Below, piece after piece: positions 62,145 to 64,000 of a DNA stretch of 64,000 nt (position 1 is the first letter of the stretch; the number at the start of each line of letters is the position of its first letter). A program made the translations under genes and the position numbers. The notes beneath the pieces were generated by a model, which was not told where the DNA came from, searched no databases, and worked only from the letters and a program-made list of their open reading frames with translations. Origin of the DNA: Ignavibacteria bacterium (GTDB taxonomy: Bacteria; Bacteroidota; Ignavibacteria; Tepidaquicellales; Tepidaquicellaceae); assembly GCA_016709315.1 (NCBI GenBank), contig JADJMZ010000007.1, positions 186,001-250,000 of the forward strand, read 5' to 3'.

Positions 62145-64000
62145 TTAATTTGCCAGAGCTACATCACCGGGAGCAAACTTTTCGTCTTTCTCCTTAATTT
62201 CTTTTCCTGTTTTGAGCTCCGTGTTTTGCAAAACTTCTTTATTCAGGTTTAGATTTTCAAAAGGAGGAAGTTCTTCTCCTCTCATAAGCATATCAATTTC
62301 GACAGAATCAAGAATCTCTCTTTCAAGCAAAGCTTCGGACATTTTGTGAAGCTTGTCAGCATTCTCATTCAAAATTCTTTCCGCTTTATCCATTCCGCTT
62401 TGAACAATTTTTTTCACTTCATCATCTATCATTATCTGAGTGGATTCACTGTAATCCCTGTGCTGGCTGATTTCTCTTCCGAGAAATATTTCTTCCTGTT
62501 TCTGTCCGTAAGCTATTGGTCCTAATTTTTCACTCATTCCGAATTCACACACCATTTTTCTTGCCATGCCTGTAGCTCTTTCAATATCATTACTTGCTCC
62601 GGTAGTATATTCATTAAATATCATTTTTTCAGCTGCCCTTCCTCCCATTGCATAAGTGATCATTGCTTCAAGATATTCTTTTGAATAAGTATGTTTTTCA
62701 TCAATCGGAAGATATGTTGTAACACCTAATGCTCTGCCTCTGGGAATAATTGTTACTTTATGAACAGGATCAGATTCAGGTATCATTTTAGCTACTATAA
62801 CATGTCCGCTTTCATGATATGCAGTAGTTTTCTTTTCACGGTCTGAAATAATAAGACTCTTTCTTGCAGTTCCCATCATAACCTTGTCTTTTGCTTCTTC
62901 AAAATCTTTCATAGTAACAATGTCAGAATTTTTTCTCGCAGCGAGCAAAGCCGCTTCATTGACAAGATTTGCTATATCAGCTCCTGAAAATCCCGGAGTT
63001 CCTTTTGCAAGTATATCAAGAATAACGTCTTTAGATAATGGAGTTTTTCTTGTATGAACTTTTAATATTCCTTCCCTTCCTTTAACATCAGGTCTGTCAA
63101 CAACAACCTGTCTGTCAAATCTTCCCGGTCTGAGTAATGCAGGATCAAGTATATCCGGTCTGTTAGTAGCTGCAATAATTATAACGCCGTTATTTTGTTC
63201 GAAACCATCCATTTCAATAAGAAGCTGGTTCAGTGTTTGTTCTCTTTCATCATGTCCTCCGCCTAAACCCGCTCCCCTGTGTCTTCCCACAGCATCTATT
63301 TCGTCAATGAAAATAATGCATGGAGCATTCTTTTTTCCCTGTTCAAATAAATCTCTTACTCTTGAAGCTCCAACTCCTACAAACATTTCAACAAAATCCG
63401 CGCCGCTTATAGAGAAGAACGGAACTCCCGCTTCACCGGCTACTGCCCTTGCAAGAAGAGTCTTTCCTGTTCCGGGAGGTCCTAAAAGCAATACGCCTCT
63501 TGGAATCTTTCCCCCGAGTTTCTGAAATTTTGCAGGTGTCTTTAGAAATTCGATGATCTCGGATAATTCTTCCTTTGCTTCATCTGCGCCGGCTACATCC
63601 TGAAATGTTACCTTGGTAGCTGATTCGCTTAACAATTTAGCTTTTGATTTTCCAAATGAAAAAATATTTTTCGAACCCCCGGCACCGCCTGACTGCATTC
63701 TTCTCATTATTATGATCCAGAAAGCAATTATAAGTATCCATGGTAAAGCCCCAAGAAGAGGAGCTAACCAGCCGCCGTCATCTTTTTCGATACTGAACTG
63801 AATTCCGCTTTCAGTCCATGCTTTTACAACATTGTCATCTATATTTGTATAAGGAAGTAAAACAGAGAATCTTTCTAATGATACATTTCTGTTAGCTATA
63901 TTAACAGTTTCAGCTGTTTTAAATTTTCCGAAGAATTCATAACTGTTATCTGCTTTTTTTATAACAGCGCTTGCTATTTTCTTTTCACTCAGAAATCTTA
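62145..64000 (-). CDS. ftsH: ATP-dependent zinc metalloprotease FtsH, N-terminus cut off by window edge
   Basis: Membrane AAA+ protease that degrades misfolded membrane and regulatory proteins. The frame remains open to base 64000: a periplasmic segment, then the second membrane helix (PWILIIAFWIIIMRRMQSGG), the AAA domain with GPPGTGKTLL (Walker A), CIIFIDEIDA (Walker B) and the SRH region ATNRPDILDPALLRPGRFDR, and the protease zinc motif AYHESGHV with the third ligand downstream. The internal ATG at 63707 is not the start. Stop at 62145-62147, followed by a strong terminator. Confidence 0.97.
   Translation of the reverse strand, partial: RFLSEKKIASAVIKKADNSYEFFGKFKTAETVNIANRNVSLERFSVLLPYTNIDDNVVKAWTESGIQFSIEKDDGGWLAPLLGALPWILIIAFWIIIMRRMQSGGAGGSKNIFSFGKSKAKLLSESATKVTFQDVAGADEAKEELSEIIEFLKTPAKFQKLGGKIPRGVLLLGPPGTGKTLLARAVAGEAGVPFFSISGADFVEMFVGVGASRVRDLFEQGKKNAPCIIFIDEIDAVGRHRGAGLGGGHDEREQTLNQLLIEMDGFEQNNGVIIIAATNRPDILDPALLRPGRFDRQVVVDRPDVKGREGILKVHTRKTPLSKDVILDILAKGTPGFSGADIANLVNEAALLAARKNSDIVTMKDFEEAKDKVMMGTARKSLIISDREKKTTAYHESGHVIVAKMIPESDPVHKVTIIPRGRALGVTTYLPIDEKHTYSKEYLEAMITYAMGGRAAEKMIFNEYTTGASNDIERATGMARKMVCEFGMSEKLGPIAYGQKQEEIFLGREISQHRDYSESTQIMIDDEVKKIVQSGMDKAERILNENADKLHKMSEALLEREILDSVEIDMLMRGEELPPFENLNLNKEVLQNTELKTGKEIKEKDEKFAPGDVALAN

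Overview
The window is 64 kb of AT-rich, gene-dense bacterial chromosome from the Bacteroidota/Chlorobi side of the FCB group, most likely an Ignavibacteria-like lineage. Four secreted proteins end in a type IX secretion C-terminal sorting domain with the NPNPFNP/FPNPFNP signature. TTG start codons are frequent, Shine-Dalgarno sites are mostly weak, and carotenoid genes of Chlorobi/Salinibacter type are present (CruF-like hydratase, CrtW-like ketolase, fused lycopene cyclase). No rRNA, tRNA, CRISPR array, prophage or intact insertion sequence was seen. Taxonomy is inferred from these traits only.

Layout. 1-12.3 kb (+): end of tyrS, a pyruvoyl arginine decarboxylase, small membrane proteins, a flavin oxidoreductase, full-length glycine decarboxylase gcvP, a CADD-family protein predicted to be a self-sacrificing pABA synthase, a CoA-binding protein, a DUF2723 membrane protein, a short Omp85 protein and rsmE. 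12.3-14.9 kb: two paralogous outer-membrane barrels and a dihaem cytochrome lipoprotein. 15-18.2 kb (-): nuoL and nuoK apart from the rest of complex I, and a carboxymuconolactone-decarboxylase-like gene broken by a frameshift. 18.2-24.5 kb: LptF/G permease, DUF3467, PfkB kinase, recO, an HtrA protease and two sorting-domain proteins. 24.5-38 kb, mostly (-): a haem/beta-propeller lipoprotein, thioesterase, arginase (+), valS, a ParA-like ATPase, pyrC, pyrB, an MlaE-type permease, a CorC-type protein, two more sorting-domain proteins, nuoI and a TPR protein. 38-46 kb: purine phosphorylase, TatD, a 149-bp palindromic repeat, DUF4190, dut, rsmI, corA, a class IV aminotransferase and an M1 peptidase with an unusual N-terminal extension.

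46-54.7 kb (-) holds the most coherent system: carH-crtI-crtB-lycopene cyclase-acyltransferase-glycosyltransferase-cruF-crtW, overlapping or separated by at most 4 bp, followed by a sulfotransferase-like gene. The enzyme set predicts an acylated, glycosylated keto-carotenoid resembling salinixanthin. The first gene is a MerR/B12 photoreceptor of the CarH type, so the pathway is probably induced by light.

55-64 kb: purM, an L-lysine 6-transaminase split by a frameshift, a Fur-family regulator with feoA and feoB, then (-) ychF, a DGK/polyprenol-kinase-like protein and the C-terminal part of ftsH. Both frameshifts lie at short homopolymers, so consensus errors must be excluded before calling the genes broken.
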